Of a stretch of 64,000 nt of DNA, positions 11,115 through 21,800 are shown piece by piece (the first letter of the stretch is position 1; each line of letters begins with the position of its first letter). Origin of the DNA: Bacteroidota bacterium (GTDB lineage Bacteria; Bacteroidota; Bacteroidia; AKYH767-A; OLB10); assembly GCA_016714005.1 (NCBI GenBank), contig JADJOA010000005.1, positions 62,001-126,000 on the forward strand, given 5' to 3'. The translations under genes were made by a program, and so were the position numbers. The notes below the pieces were generated by a model. It made no database searches. It saw only the letters and a program-made list of their open reading frames with translations, and was not told the origin of the DNA.

Positions 11115-11903
11115 AATATTTATTTGCATAGGGTTTGCCAGGAAAAGTTTTTTGTTTGAAAATTTTAGCCCGTAGCATTCAGCAGGAATGACTGTGCTTA
11201 ATGATGATGCTTCGTTGTTTTTAATTCCGTACAGTTTAATTGCGGCATTTTCCAGAGAAATAATTGCTTCGGAGTTTATGCCAAAATCCAATGGCGCATG
11301 GGCTTGTATGCTCTTAAAATAGTTGCCTGCTACATCAAAAATTAAAAACTTATTGTTATCGGTAAGTAATACAAGCCACTTTTCGGTTTCGTACATTTTT
11401 TTTATAGCAGAAAAATCTGGTACTGTTAAATTAATGGGCTGACTTTGCGATTGAGGTTGCAACTGATCATTGTAACTGGTAAGCACTGTTGTCGCCTGAT
11501 CGTAAACCCAAAAACTGGCGGTGGATGAGTTGCATACCAGTAACGGGTTTCCACCTATGGCTTCTCTCAATTTAACAGCACTTTGCATGGCAAGCTGCGA
11601 ATCGAAAAAATAAACAGTAGCAAAAACGGATGAGTACGCTATAATTCGCAACGGGTTGTTTGCATCAATAAAATCAATAAGCCGGCCTTTATCTTGGTAA
11701 ACGTTAAGCAGTTTGCTGTTTTCATCGTGCTTGCTTATAACTCCTTTGTGGAGTGCAAAAACGTTACCAAGGTTATCAATGCTGAATTGCTGAGATGCAA
11801 TGTCTAAATTTTTATAAGGAATAAACTGTGCTTTGGTATGTAAAAACAAAACGTTTAGCAAAATAATTAATACTATGTACTTTATTTTTTTAGTAATTAT
11901 CAT
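11097..11903 (-). CDS. Hypothetical exported protein, possibly propeller-like
   Basis: I do not recognise a family with certainty. The N-terminus is a signal peptide ('KYIVLIILLNVLFLHTKAQF'). I prefer the start at 'MIITKKIKYIV' (11901-11903) over an ATG 27 bp upstream, because it puts the charged residues directly before the hydrophobic core. The mature part contains repeated short beta-rich units ending in aromatic or aspartate residues ('FSIDNLGNVFALHKG', 'KFLIFDVAGNYFKS'), compatible with a beta-propeller. It probably localises to the periplasm or outer membrane. It converges on the TIGR02757 gene and is preceded on its strand by a strong hairpin at 11931-11968. Confidence 0.6.
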   Translation of the reverse strand: MIITKKIKYIVLIILLNVLFLHTKAQFIPYKNLDIASQQFSIDNLGNVFALHKGVISKHDENSKLLNVYQDKGRLIDFIDANNPLRIIAYSSVFATVYFFDSQLAMQSAVKLREAIGGNPLLVCNSSTASFWVYDQATTVLTSYNDQLQPQSQSQPINLTVPDFSAIKKMYETEKWLVLLTDNNKFLIFDVAGNYFKSIQAHAPLDFGINSEAIISLENAAIKLYGIKNNEASSLSTVIPAECYGLKFSNKKLFLANPMQINILKLAE

Positions 11904-11930
11904 CCCATACAAAAATAGAATATCCGGCAA

Positions 11931-11968
11931 AACAAAAACGGCACTTCTTTAGAAGTGCCGTTTTTGTT
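11931..11968 (-). terminator. Strong palindromic terminator
   Basis: A perfect inverted repeat with 18-base arms and a 2-base loop; the GC core is GGCACTTCT/AGAAGTGCC and it is flanked by A5/T5 runs on each side, so it could terminate in either direction. It lies just after the stop of the leftward T9SS gene at 11983 and before the next leftward gene. Confidence 0.85.
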
Positions 11969-11982
11969 TTAACGTCTGCCTG

Positions 11983-14360
11983 TTATTGCAGCACTACCTT
12001 AACTTGCTTGTTAAGGTAAGCGCTCCTTACCTGTAGCATATAAACTCCTTTTGCATAACCACTCAAATCAAGCACTGATGAATTCAATCCTTGGGAAGTA
12101 TGAAGAGTATTGATTAAAACCACTTTGCCTGAAAAATCTGTTAGCGACAGGCTAACGGGCTCAGCGCTTTCCGTCATCAGTTCAATATTTAAAGTGGAGC
12201 TTGTAGGGTTAGGGAAAACATTCAGCCCTTCATTAGAGGCAACAGAAGTATTACCCGCCACCCTGCAAACCGGGGAAGCATTGTAAGTACGAGTACCGTT
12301 GCCACAACCATTGGTGGTGATAAGGCTAACGGTGGCGTTGCCTGTGTTCCAGTCAACTACCAGGTTATTGGTGCCTTGCCCGTTTATGATGGTAGCGGCT
12401 GAAGAAGGAATGATACTCCATACAAGATTGTAAACTCCTGTAACCCCAGTTAGGTTACCTGAAAGGTAATACCTGCATCGTTATTACACCATACAACCGG
12501 GTTGGCGGTAATGGCCCCCGATGTGTTTGGAGCGCCTTTGGTAGTAATTGTTCTTGGCAAGCTTAACCCGCAACTGTTTTGCGATTGTACGGTTACAGTG
12601 CCCGTGGTAAATCCAGATGAAGGGAAAGTAACGGCAATGGCATTGCTGGCGCTGGTGCCTGTTGCACCTGCTGGCAAAGACCATACATAGCCGGTGGCAC
12701 CTGCTACGGCAGGGCAACTGTAGTTAACTGTTTGTCCGCATACGCCATTGCTGTTACCGCTAATGGCAGCAGGCATTGCAGGCAGCCCTGTGGTAACGCT
12801 CTTGCAGCGCTGCACTGTTTGCACCCCACATACGCTTGTAGCCTTAACGCACAGGTTAGAACTTGTAAAGCCTGTATTAAAGGTAACATTAATGCTGTTG
12901 GTTGACGAACTACCCGAAGTAGAACCTGGCAAAGTCCACTGATAGCTGGCTGCACCTGCTGCAGCAGGCACCGTATAAAGCTGAGTGCTGCCGGGGCATG
13001 CAACGGCAGAACCTGCAATGGTGCTTAAAGCAACAGTAGTGGTGCTGACATTTAAAGTACGTGCAGCGCTGACAAAACAAGCCACATTAGCCGTAACACT
13101 TATAGCACCCGTGGTAAACACAGGCGGCATTTGAATGTTTACGGAAGTAGCCGCAGTGGTAAGCGTGTTTCCACCACCGTTAATGCTTGCACCAGCGGGA
13201 GCAGTCCATGTATAATTATCGGCACCGGTAACCGGAGCAATAGAGTAGGGGTATGATTGAGCAGCACAAGCCACAGTAGTGCCGGTAATGGCAGCGGGCG
13301 TGCCAACAGAGCGCCTGATGCTAACGGCACGGTATAAAGAACTGCCACAGGCATTGGCAGCCGTAACGCGAATGTTATACGTACTGTTGGTGGTAGTGCC
13401 AATGTCAATAACCTGGGTGTTGGTAGTAGAAACCGGATTAAATGTAATGCCATTACTGCCCGGAGCATTAGCCCAGGTGTAAGAGGTTACATTGGCATTT
13501 GGAGTTACAGAAAGAGAAACACCATTTAACGGAGGACAAACACTAGGAGGAGCGCCACTAACAACCGATGGCTGCAACGGCAGGGTAGTGCGCACAGTAA
13601 CAGCCAGCGGACTAGGTGCTGACTGGCACCCGCCCACAGCCGTGGTGGTTACCAGATTAAGGGTAACGGTGCCAGTTGTTTTATCATTATTGCCGGGAGT
13701 GTAAACCGCATTGGCAATGTTGGCATTGTTAAATGTACCATCACCTGAAGTTGACCAGGTATAGCTGCTGCCACCAACCGATGTACCATTAAGGAATACA
13801 GGATTGGGTGCGCATATTTCTTGTGCTGCACCTGCTATGGCAGTGGGTGTTTCCACAATTTGAATATTAGTTCCATTGTCTGTTCCTACCTTGTTAGGCG
13901 CGCTTGCCACTACACGTATGCGGTAGCCGTTGCCTGCGGTGGTGTTGGCAGGTATGGTAACGCTTATGTTGCTGTTAGAAGCATTACCAGCCAGTGTGCC
14001 AATGGTATCGGGCGAGGCAAAGCTGCCTGTGGCATCGCTTAACTCGGCAGTAAAGGTGTTGCCACCTCCTATATCTATAGCTGTATAGGGCAGGCTAAAG
14101 GTGCTGCCTGCACATATTGCTGCAGCTACCGTGCCGGTGCGTATTTGCTCGCCCGGTTGCTGGAAGCCCTGGGTGATGATGTTACCTCCTGCGCTAAGCG
14201 AAGGAATAACGGTTTCGCCAATAGTAAAGGTTACCATGCTGCTGCCACCAGTGAGGGTGCCTCCGGCTGTGGAGATTGCCTTGCGGCTGATGGATTGCGA
14301 ATTGGCAATTGGCAATTGACTATTGGCAATGAGCAATGCTATGATTAGTTTTTTTGTCAT
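11983..14360 (-). CDS. T9SS type A secreted protein with PKD/Ig-like repeats
   Basis: The N-terminal signal peptide ('MTKKLIIALLIANSQLPIAN') is followed by the common 'GGSSMVTFTIGETVIP' domain and then repeated PKD-like modules of about 80-90 residues, recognisable by 'ICAGSTF', 'ASYQWTLPGSTSG' and 'TGYVWSLPAGATG'. The C-terminal sorting domain 'GLNVFPNPTSSTLNIELM' ends at 'LNKQVKVVLQ'. A frameshift near 12462 separates the N-terminal 636 residues from the rest; correction gives 'SGNLTGVTGVYNLVWSIIP' leading into the sorting domain, about 790 residues in all. A sticky surface protein is likely; no enzymatic motif is visible. The signal peptide contains a duplicated ANSQ-LPIANSQ segment encoded by a DNA direct repeat. 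Confidence 0.82.
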
Positions 14361-14497
14361 GATACGTTTTGTATTAATAGTTATTTAACTGCACAAATAT
14401 GGAGCTGATACTATTATCCGTCAATAGTTGATATGAATGATTTGTGGATGGTAACATGCTTTGTTTAGTCATTGATATGAATGATTTGTTGTTACTT

Positions 14498-14542
14498 AAC
14501 CTTACAGGGGTTGCGTGAAGGGGCGCAACGACCTGTCAGGTT
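14498..14542. repeat. Imperfect inverted repeat downstream of paralogue A
   Basis: The outer arms AACCTTACAGG/CCTGTCAGGTT (one mismatch) enclose inner arms GTTGCG/CGCAAC. It lies 8 bases after the stop of the leftward gene at 14550 and may act as a terminator or be an interspersed palindrome. Just beside it, TTGATATGAATGATTTGT occurs twice as a direct repeat (14428-14445 and 14472-14489). Confidence 0.55.
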
Positions 14543-14549
14543 AGGTTGA

Positions 14550-17500
14550 TTACTTTTTGGTTTCTTCTTTTGGTGCATTTTGCTTTGTCCATGCCTCGCG
14601 GTATTCAGAAGGAACATCGTTAACATTGGGATAAAGGAATTTATCAGTGTAAGCACCGGGTGCTTTCTTCAGGCGTAAGTCTTCGTAACCTTTGCGCTTG
14701 GCTACCATGCGGTAGGCAAAGGCAGTGCCATTGGCTGCTGAAGGTGCATGCACGGTAAAGGTGTTGCCATTCATTTCTATCCACCAGTTGCCCATGTTGC
14801 CGTAAGGAGTAATAAAGGCATGCATAGGGTGAGTGGCATTAATGGTAACGGTTTGTTCATAATCGGCAGCTACGGTAACTGTTGCCACTCCGTTTTGTAT
14901 GGTGCCTTTGCCAAAGTCTTCAAACCAGTTTTCTGGCGACTCCTGGCTGTAAAGCTCCTTAGGCCCATCAGGCGTTTTAACGGTGGCAGCCTTGGTGCCT
15001 GAGCAGGTAAAGTTACCTGCTGCGTAAACACCATAAGCATTGGTGCCGCTGGCAGTGCCATAAATTCCAATGTTTGCTGTACCTCCGCCAGCATTACCAT
15101 AAACCCCATAACGGTTTCCGGAACCGGCAAGGTAGCAGCGGCATTAACACCCATATAACCACCTACAGCTCCTACTCCATAACCATAAAAGGGTGTGTTG
15201 TTGGTTGAGCCATAAACACCATAATAATCTGCGCTGGTTATTGTGTTAATACCATTTACAACTCTGCTAGTGTTGCCTGTGACATCTAATTTATTGGAAG
15301 GTATATTTGTTCCTATGCCCACATTGCCTTCTATAATAGCTCCATTGGCAGGTGCTGAAGTGGTGCCGCTGTATGTTGCACCTACTGCCAAGCCGCCTTC
15401 AACATCTAATTTGCTGGCAGGTGTGGTAGTGCCTAAGCCTACATTGCCACCATTGTTATGTATATTGCTTGAGTTTACTATCCATGATGTGCCATTCCAA
15501 TAAGGCGTGTTGCCTGCTGCTGTGCCGCTTGTTAATAAACCTGCGGGGCCTGTGGGGCCTGCAGGACCAGTTGCACCTGTGGGGCCTGCAGGACCAGTTG
15601 CACCTGTAGGGCCAGCCGGACCTTGTGGGCCAACTAAGCCTGCTGTTGATTGCCAACTTGCCAAGCCTGCTGCATCCGACATTAAAACCTTGCCTGCACC
15701 CTGTGTGCCATCAGTAATCTTTACAGTACCTATTACATCTAACTTAGCAGCAGGGGTAGTAGTACCTAAGCTAAGATTACCATTAAAATCTATTTGAGCC
15801 TTGGGAGTTGCAAAATTGGCACCTGTGTAAAACCTTAAATAGTCGCTTCCATAGGTACCTCCAACAATTGCCTGGCCGGGCGTACCTGGCCGCAAACGTA
15901 AGCGATACATCATTTGCAGCCGGAAACACTGCAGTAGTATTACTATTGGTTAATGATAAACCTGTGCGGCTCATAATAGCAGCACCTGAAACTGCATTCA
16001 CTTCTGTTTCTAATTTAGCATCCGGGCTAAGAGTACCTATACCCACGTTTCCATTTCCATGTACACGCATTTTAGTATTAGACACGGCATTGCCTGCAAC
16101 CCTAAAGTCAATATAAGCATTTGCGCCATATACATTGGCTAAATAAACTCCATTGTCTGAGGTAATTTCGCCCAGTTTACCCATTTTATAGCTTTGGCTG
16201 CCAAAAGAAATGGCATCGCCATCTCCGGCTGCATCTGCGCGGCTTACATCCAATTTGGTACCCGGTGATGTTGTTCCAATACCCACGTTTCCGCCATTGT
16301 TAAATATATTGCTTGAGTTTGTTATCCATGATGTGCCATCCCAATAAGGCGTATTGCCTGCTGCTGTGCCGCTGGCAATGGTGCCACCCGGAGTAACCCA
16401 TGATGCCAAGCCTGCTGCATCAGATGTTAACACTTTGCCTGCACCGGGCGCACCACCTGTAATTTTAACCTGCCCTGCTACTTCTAATTTGCTGGTGGGG
16501 GCAGATGTGCCAATACCCACATTGCCGCTATTTGTATTACTAACATTATTTCCTGATGTGCTCATTGAGCTACAATAGCCGTAGTTGCCCTGTTACGGGG
16601 TTAAGCGTAATATTTAAAGCACCGCATTCCATATTTAACACCTTTAAAGTATTAGTTGGCTGATCATTTACCACATACGCATAATTGCCCAATACAGTAA
16701 CACACATTGGATCACTACCTGTTGCCACCGAGTTTGTTACTGTTGGCGATGCCGGATTGGTAATGTCAATCACCTGCAAAGTACCGCTACTGTTATTTAC
16801 CACATAAGCCTTATTGCCCGATAGCGATACGGATGCCGGACCGTTAGCGGTTGTTACCGTGCCTGCCACTGTTGGCGATGCCGGATTGGTAATGTTAATA
16901 ACCTGCATAGAATTGCTACCCTGATTAACCACATACGCATAATTGCCCGATACGGCTACCGATACAGTAGCTGACCCCGTTGTTACCGTGCCCACCACTG
17001 ATGGTGATGCCGGATTACTAATATCAATCACCTGCATGCTTCCTGAATAATTTGTCACATAAGCATAATTGCCGCTACTGCTACATTAACTGGGGTACTG
17101 TTGGTTGTTACCGTACCTACTATGGTTGGCGTTGCCGGGTTAGTTATGTTAAGCACTTTCATATTATGGCTAGACTGGTTAACAACGTATGCATAATTGC
17201 CCGAAATAGCCACTGAACGAGGAAGAATTCCTGTATTTGTGCTGCTAACAAGGCTTGGTGAGGCAGGGTTTGAAATGTTAATTACTTTAAGGTGCCCGAC
17301 AAAAGTGGTTACATACGCATAATTTCCCGAAACAGCTATTGAAACAGGTGAAACTAAGCCAGACAAGGAACCTGTAACTGTTGGAGCTGCGGCATTGCTT
17401 ATGTTTATAACCTGCATAGTCCCTGAGGAATAATTTACTACATAAGCATATGTGCCTGATACAGCAACGTAGTGTGGACGGTCGTCAGTGCCAACAGAGC

Positions 17501-18228
17501 CTACAACAGAAAGACAGGATGGTATAGGGGTACTTAATATATCAGTGGCTGATAAACTTTTCCAGCTTGCCAAGCCTGTTGCAGAAGATGATAAAACCTT
17601 GCCAGCACCCTGTGTGCCATCGGTTATTTTTACTGCGCCTGCCACATCAAGCTTAGCGGCAGGGGTTGCAGTGCCCACGCCTACGTTGGTTCCGTTGTTA
17701 AACAAAGCATTGTCTGCCACCCATGCAGTGCCGTTCCAGCGCATGGTGTTGCCGGGGCTGTGCCTGCGGGTAAGTCGGCACTCTTTCCTGCAAACAAAGC
17801 ATAAGGCACGCTGTTAAGCTGCGTAGTGCCCATGTCGGTATAGCTTGTGCCTCCGGCAGGGTCCATCTCTACCTGTATAAACTTGGCGCCATTGCCCCAG
17901 TTTACTGCGGCAAGGGTTCCTATGCCTGGTGTGCCTGTGCCTATGTTTATATTAAACAAGCCCAGGGCTGTTGTTGTAGGCGTATGTGTTTCCTGGTACA
18001 CTATGGTGCCGCCTGCTGTTACATCGCGTAAGCTTATGCGCAGGCCTATGGCTTGTGTAGGCAGAATTTCGCCACTGGCATTACGCGCCACTCCCGGTAA
18101 GGGGATGGCATTGGGCGATGGGCTATTGTGGCAAAGCCATTAGCCATAAAGCAAAAACCATAAAGGCTGTTTGCCATTGTCTTAGTACTTGGTACTGATG
18201 TCCGGGTACTGTTTTGTGTGTGTTGCAT
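14550..18228 (-). CDS. Large modular tail-fibre-like surface protein, paralogue A (LVIVD propeller, collagen-like)
   Basis: Read across at least six one- or two-base indels. Order from the N-terminus: signal sequence ('MQHTQNSTRTSVPSTKTMA' and a hydrophobic stretch); a conserved N-domain ('IPYQGVARNASGEILPTQA', 'LNSVPYALFAGKS'); 'MRWNGTAWVADN' module; seven or so LVIVD-type repeats ('VSGNYAYVVNQ', 'MQVINITNPASPTV') at about 16600-17500; several 'GNVGIGT..P..KLDV' modules; a Gly-X-Y stretch ('GPAGPTGATGPAGPTG') at 15540-15630; and a C-terminal domain 'LYSQESPENWFEDFGKG' to 'VNDVPSEYREAW'. No T9SS signal is seen at the end. It is probably an exported fibre. Long segments are nearly identical to paralogue B at 18824-22996, but the propeller is unique to A. 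I assume one gene; in the sequence as given it is fragmented. Confidence 0.7.
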
Positions 18229-18280
18229 ATTTGTTTGATATTTAGTTATGGTGTTATTTGTTGTTAGTGTTGCTTTTGCT

Positions 18281-18364
18281 TAATCCCTTAATTACCTCAA
18301 TCCCTTAATTACCTCAATCACTCAATTACCTCAATCCCTCAATTGCCTCAATCCCCCAATTACC
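18281..18364 (-). repeat. 17-bp tandem repeat in the 5' leader of paralogue A
   Basis: About five units of AATTACCTCAATCCCTT-like sequence with small variations, lying between the predicted promoter (18381-18411) and the start codon (18228). The equivalent leader of paralogue B (about 23045-23085) has only one to two units. Confidence 0.85.
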
Positions 18365-18380
18365 TTTTCTTTTAACGCCA

Positions 18381-18411
18381 CAAAGATGCCGTGCTAAACC
18401 GCGCCCGTCAA
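18381..18411 (-). promoter_or_regulatory. Predicted Bacteroidota-type promoter of paralogue A
   Basis: On the minus strand, TTG (18411-18409) is followed after 20 bases by CATCTTTG (18388-18381), close to the phylum consensus TTG-N19-21-TAnnTTTG. The same element with identical spacing stands before paralogue B. The 5' leader would be about 145 bases. Confidence 0.5.
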
Positions 18412-18560
18412 TCGTTCATTCCAATGAATTGGGTGTGGTGATGGGTGTGGTTTTGTAGTTGATATCAATGAGGGCAGGCGCACAAGCGTTTGTAAAAGCA
18501 CCATGCAGGCAGGTCCCCTTTAGGGATTTGGGGGTTAAACGCAAAGCAGACTTACCGGCA

Positions 18561-18599
18561 AACCTGCAAACCCGTGAGGTTTTATAAACCTCGCAGGTT
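18561..18599. repeat. Palindromic intergenic repeat, copy 1
   Basis: Hairpin with GAGGTTT/AAACCTC core and outer AACCTGC/GCAGGTT arms. It is the same family as the element at 18778-18810. Confidence 0.65.
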
Positions 18600-18610
18600 G
18601 TTTAAAATTA

Positions 18611-18751
18611 ATCCCGGAGGGATGAAATTATTGTAGAATAAACAATGATTATGCGCTGAAACCCCGTAGGGGTGGTATGTCATCCCTACAGGATTTTTGT
18701 ACCGGCTGCTCATCTTGCTGTTCTAACATAATTTCATGCCTACGGCATTAG
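18611..18751. repeat. Composite of four short inverted units in the paralogue A-B gap
   Basis: Four related units: CCCGGAGGGATGAAATTATT (18613 onward, plus), CCCCGTAGGGGTGGTATG (about 18662, plus), CCTGTAGGGATGACATACC (about 18673-18691, minus) and GCCGTAGGCATGAAATTAT (about 18726-18745, minus). The arrangement is plus-plus-minus-minus, an overall palindrome. It is noncoding. It looks like an interspersed element of a kind seen in Bacteroidota intergenic regions; I cannot count its genomic copies here. Confidence 0.55.
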
Positions 18752-18777
18752 GCACAGGATAGTATTTTATTTGGATT

Positions 18778-18810
18778 AAACCCGTGAGGTTTTATAAACC
18801 TCGCGGGTTT
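18778..18810 (-). terminator. Palindrome after paralogue B, probable terminator
   Basis: AAACCCGTGAGGTTT/AAACCTCGCGGGTTT arms around a short TA loop, 13 bases beyond the stop of the leftward gene at 18824. It is a second copy of the 18561 palindrome, so it may be a repeat that serves as terminator. Confidence 0.6.
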
Positions 18811-18823
18811 AATGGGATGTGGG

Positions 18824-21800
18824 TTATTTAGCTGCCGGGCTTTGCTCCATTGGTGCATTTTGCTTTAACCATGCTTCGCGGTATTCAGAAGGAACATCGT
18901 TAACATTGGGATAAAGGAATTTATCGGTGTAAGCACCCGGTGCTTTCTTCAGGCGTAAGTCTTCGTAACCTTTGCGCTTGGCTACCATGCGGTAGTCAAA
19001 GGCAGTGCCGTTGGCAGCAGTGGGTGCATGTACGGTAAAGGTGTTGCCGTTGTACTCAATCCACCAGTTGCCCATGTTGCCATTGGGTGTAATAAATGCA
19101 TGCATAGGGTGTGTGGCGTTTATGGTTACGGTTTGTTCATAATCGGGCGCTACGGTAACGGTTGCCACTCCGTTTTGTATAGTGCCTTTGCCAAAGTCTT
19201 CAAACCAGTTTTCTGGCGACTCCTGGCTGTAAAGCTCCTTAGGCCCATCAGGCGTTTTAACGGTGGCAGCCTTGGTGCCTGTGCAGGTAAAGTTACCTGC
19301 TGCGTAAACACCATAAGCACCTGTGCCGCTGGCAGTGCCATAAACCCCATAGTTGTTTGTTGTACCTCCGGTAGCATTACCCAAAACCCCATAACGGCTT
19401 CCGGTACCGGCAAGGGTAGCAGCGGCATTAACACCAATATATCCACCTAAAGCCCCTACTCCATAACCATAAAAGGGTGTGTTGTTGGTTGAGCCAAAAA
19501 CACCATAATAATCTGCGCTGGTTATTGTGTTAATACCATTTACAACTCTGTTAGTGTTGCCTGTTACATCTAATTTATTGGAAGGTGCTGTGGTTCCAAT
19601 ACCCACGTTACCATTTCCATGTACACGCATTTTAGTATTAGCCACAGCATTGCCTGCAACCCTAAAATCAATATAAGCATTTGCTCCATATACATTGGCT
19701 AAATAAACTCCATTGTCTGAGGTAATTTCGCCCAGTTTACCCATTTTATAGCTCTGGCTGCCAAAAGAAATGGCATCGCCATCTCCGGCTGCATCTGCGC
19801 GGCTTACATCCAATTTGGTATCCGGTGATGTTGTTCCAATACCCACATTACCATTTCCTTGAATACGCATTAATTCATTAGAAGTGGTTGCAGATGCAGA
19901 GGCATAAAAAATATGGTTCGCTCCAGTATGTTCTACCTGGTATCGGAGAGCACCACCGTTTATTCCGAATCCATAAAATTGATGTTCGTTATTAGCCGCT
20001 TCATACAGAACCACTTTACGGTTTGTACTGCATTAGATAATTGAAGTTGTGCATTAGGTGTGGTTGTTCCAATACCACGTTTCCACCATTGTTAAATATA
20101 TTGCTTGAGTTTACTATCCATGATGTGCCATTCCAATAAGGCGTGTTGCCTGCCTGCTGCTGCCAAAAGGTTGGGGCCGGCAGGGCCGATAGGTCCTTGT
20201 GGGCCTGTGGCTCCAGGTTGCTCCAGTTGGGCCAGCAGGACCTGTAGCTCCTGTTGGGCCAGTTGGGCGAGTAGGGCCTGTTGCTCCAGTTGCACCAGTA
20301 GGTCCTGTGGCACCGGCACCAATCGAATGCCATCCAAGGGAAGGGCTATTCATTTTTGTAGTAAAAACTAAATCGTATGCAGATACATTAACATTGTTAT
20401 AGTAAAAACTTCCACTGGCATAAGGATTGGTTGTATAAAGCAGGAATCCAAACGAATTTCCAGTAATTACCTCAAACGTATATGTGGTACCTGCCGTCAA
20501 AGCAGGAGGGCTTGTAATAACAAATTCTTGAAATGAACCAGATGCGCCCGCAACTGCTATTGACTGCGTTGCTAAAATAGCCCCCCGGTACCTACACCAC
20601 TACGAATGTTCAGAGTTCCAGTTCCAGCATCGCCATCTCTCTTTAAAGAAATAGAATATAATGTGCCCGTTATATTGGGTACAAAAGATTGCGCGTGGTT
20701 ACCATTACCATAGGCTGTTCCTCCAGCAGCACCGCTACTAACATCATTACTTGGTGTGACTCCATTGCCGATAGCTGTTGTATATGCCTGCGTGGTATTG
20801 TTTGTGGTGTTGTGAATAACCATGCCGGGTGTGGCAATAAGCGCATCGCGCTGGGTTTGTGTCATGCGGGGTACTAACACGGCACCGGTGGTGCTGGTTA
20901 CATCAAGTGCTGCGCTGGTGTTGGGGCGTGGTGCCTATGCCTATGCGTGTGCCGTTATTATATAAGTTGCTTGAGTTGGTTATCCATGATGTGCCATCCC
21001 AATAAGGCGTGTTGCCTGCTGCTGCTCCACTGGTTAATAAACCTGCAGGGCCTGTTGGGCCTGCAGGACCAGTTGCACCTGTGGGGCCTGCAGGACCAGT
21101 TGCACCTGTAGGGCCAGCCGGACCTTGGCCAACTAAGCCTGCTGTTGATTGCCAACTTGCCAAGCCTGCTGCATCCGACATTAAAACCTTGCCTGCACCC
21201 CTGTGTGCCATCAGTAATCTTTACAGTACCTATTACATCTAACTTAGCAGCAGGGGTAGTAGTACCTAAGCTAAGATTACCATTAAAATCTATTTGAGCC
21301 TTGGGAGTTGCAAAATTGGCACCTGTGTAAAACCTTAAATAGTCGCTTCCATAGGTACCTCCAACAATTGCCTGGCCGGGCGTACCTGGCCGCCCAAACG
21401 TAAGCGATACATCATTTGCAGCCGGAAACACTGCAGTAGTATTACTATTGGTTAATGATAAACCTGTGCGGCTCATAATAGCAGCACCTGAAACTGCATT
21501 CACTTCTGTTTCTAATTTAGCATCCGGGCTAAGAGTACCTATACCCACATTGCCACCATTGTTATGTATATTGCTTGAGTTTACTATCCAGGAAGTGCCA
21601 TTCCAATAAGGCGTGTTGCCTGCTGCTGCACCCGGGTTTAAGCCCGATGCGCCTTGTATGCCTTGTATGCCTTGTGCACCCGTTGCACCTGTTGGGCCGG
21701 TTGCTCTGTTAAACCAATTGGACCCTGAGCACCTGTTGCCCCTGTGGGGCCAGTTGCACCTGTTGCACCTGTTGGGCCGGTAGCTCCGGTTGCACCCGTT

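Noticed and set aside
13279..14319. Several plus-strand frames of 60-75 codons opposite the PKD-repeat gene
   Set aside because: Antisense shadows of a GC-richer, repeat-bearing coding region; no start signals or domains.
15507..15797. 96-codon plus-strand frame rich in Gly-Pro-Val
   Set aside because: It is the antisense shadow of the collagen-like repeat of paralogue A; similar shadows occur at 20199, 21009 and 21744.
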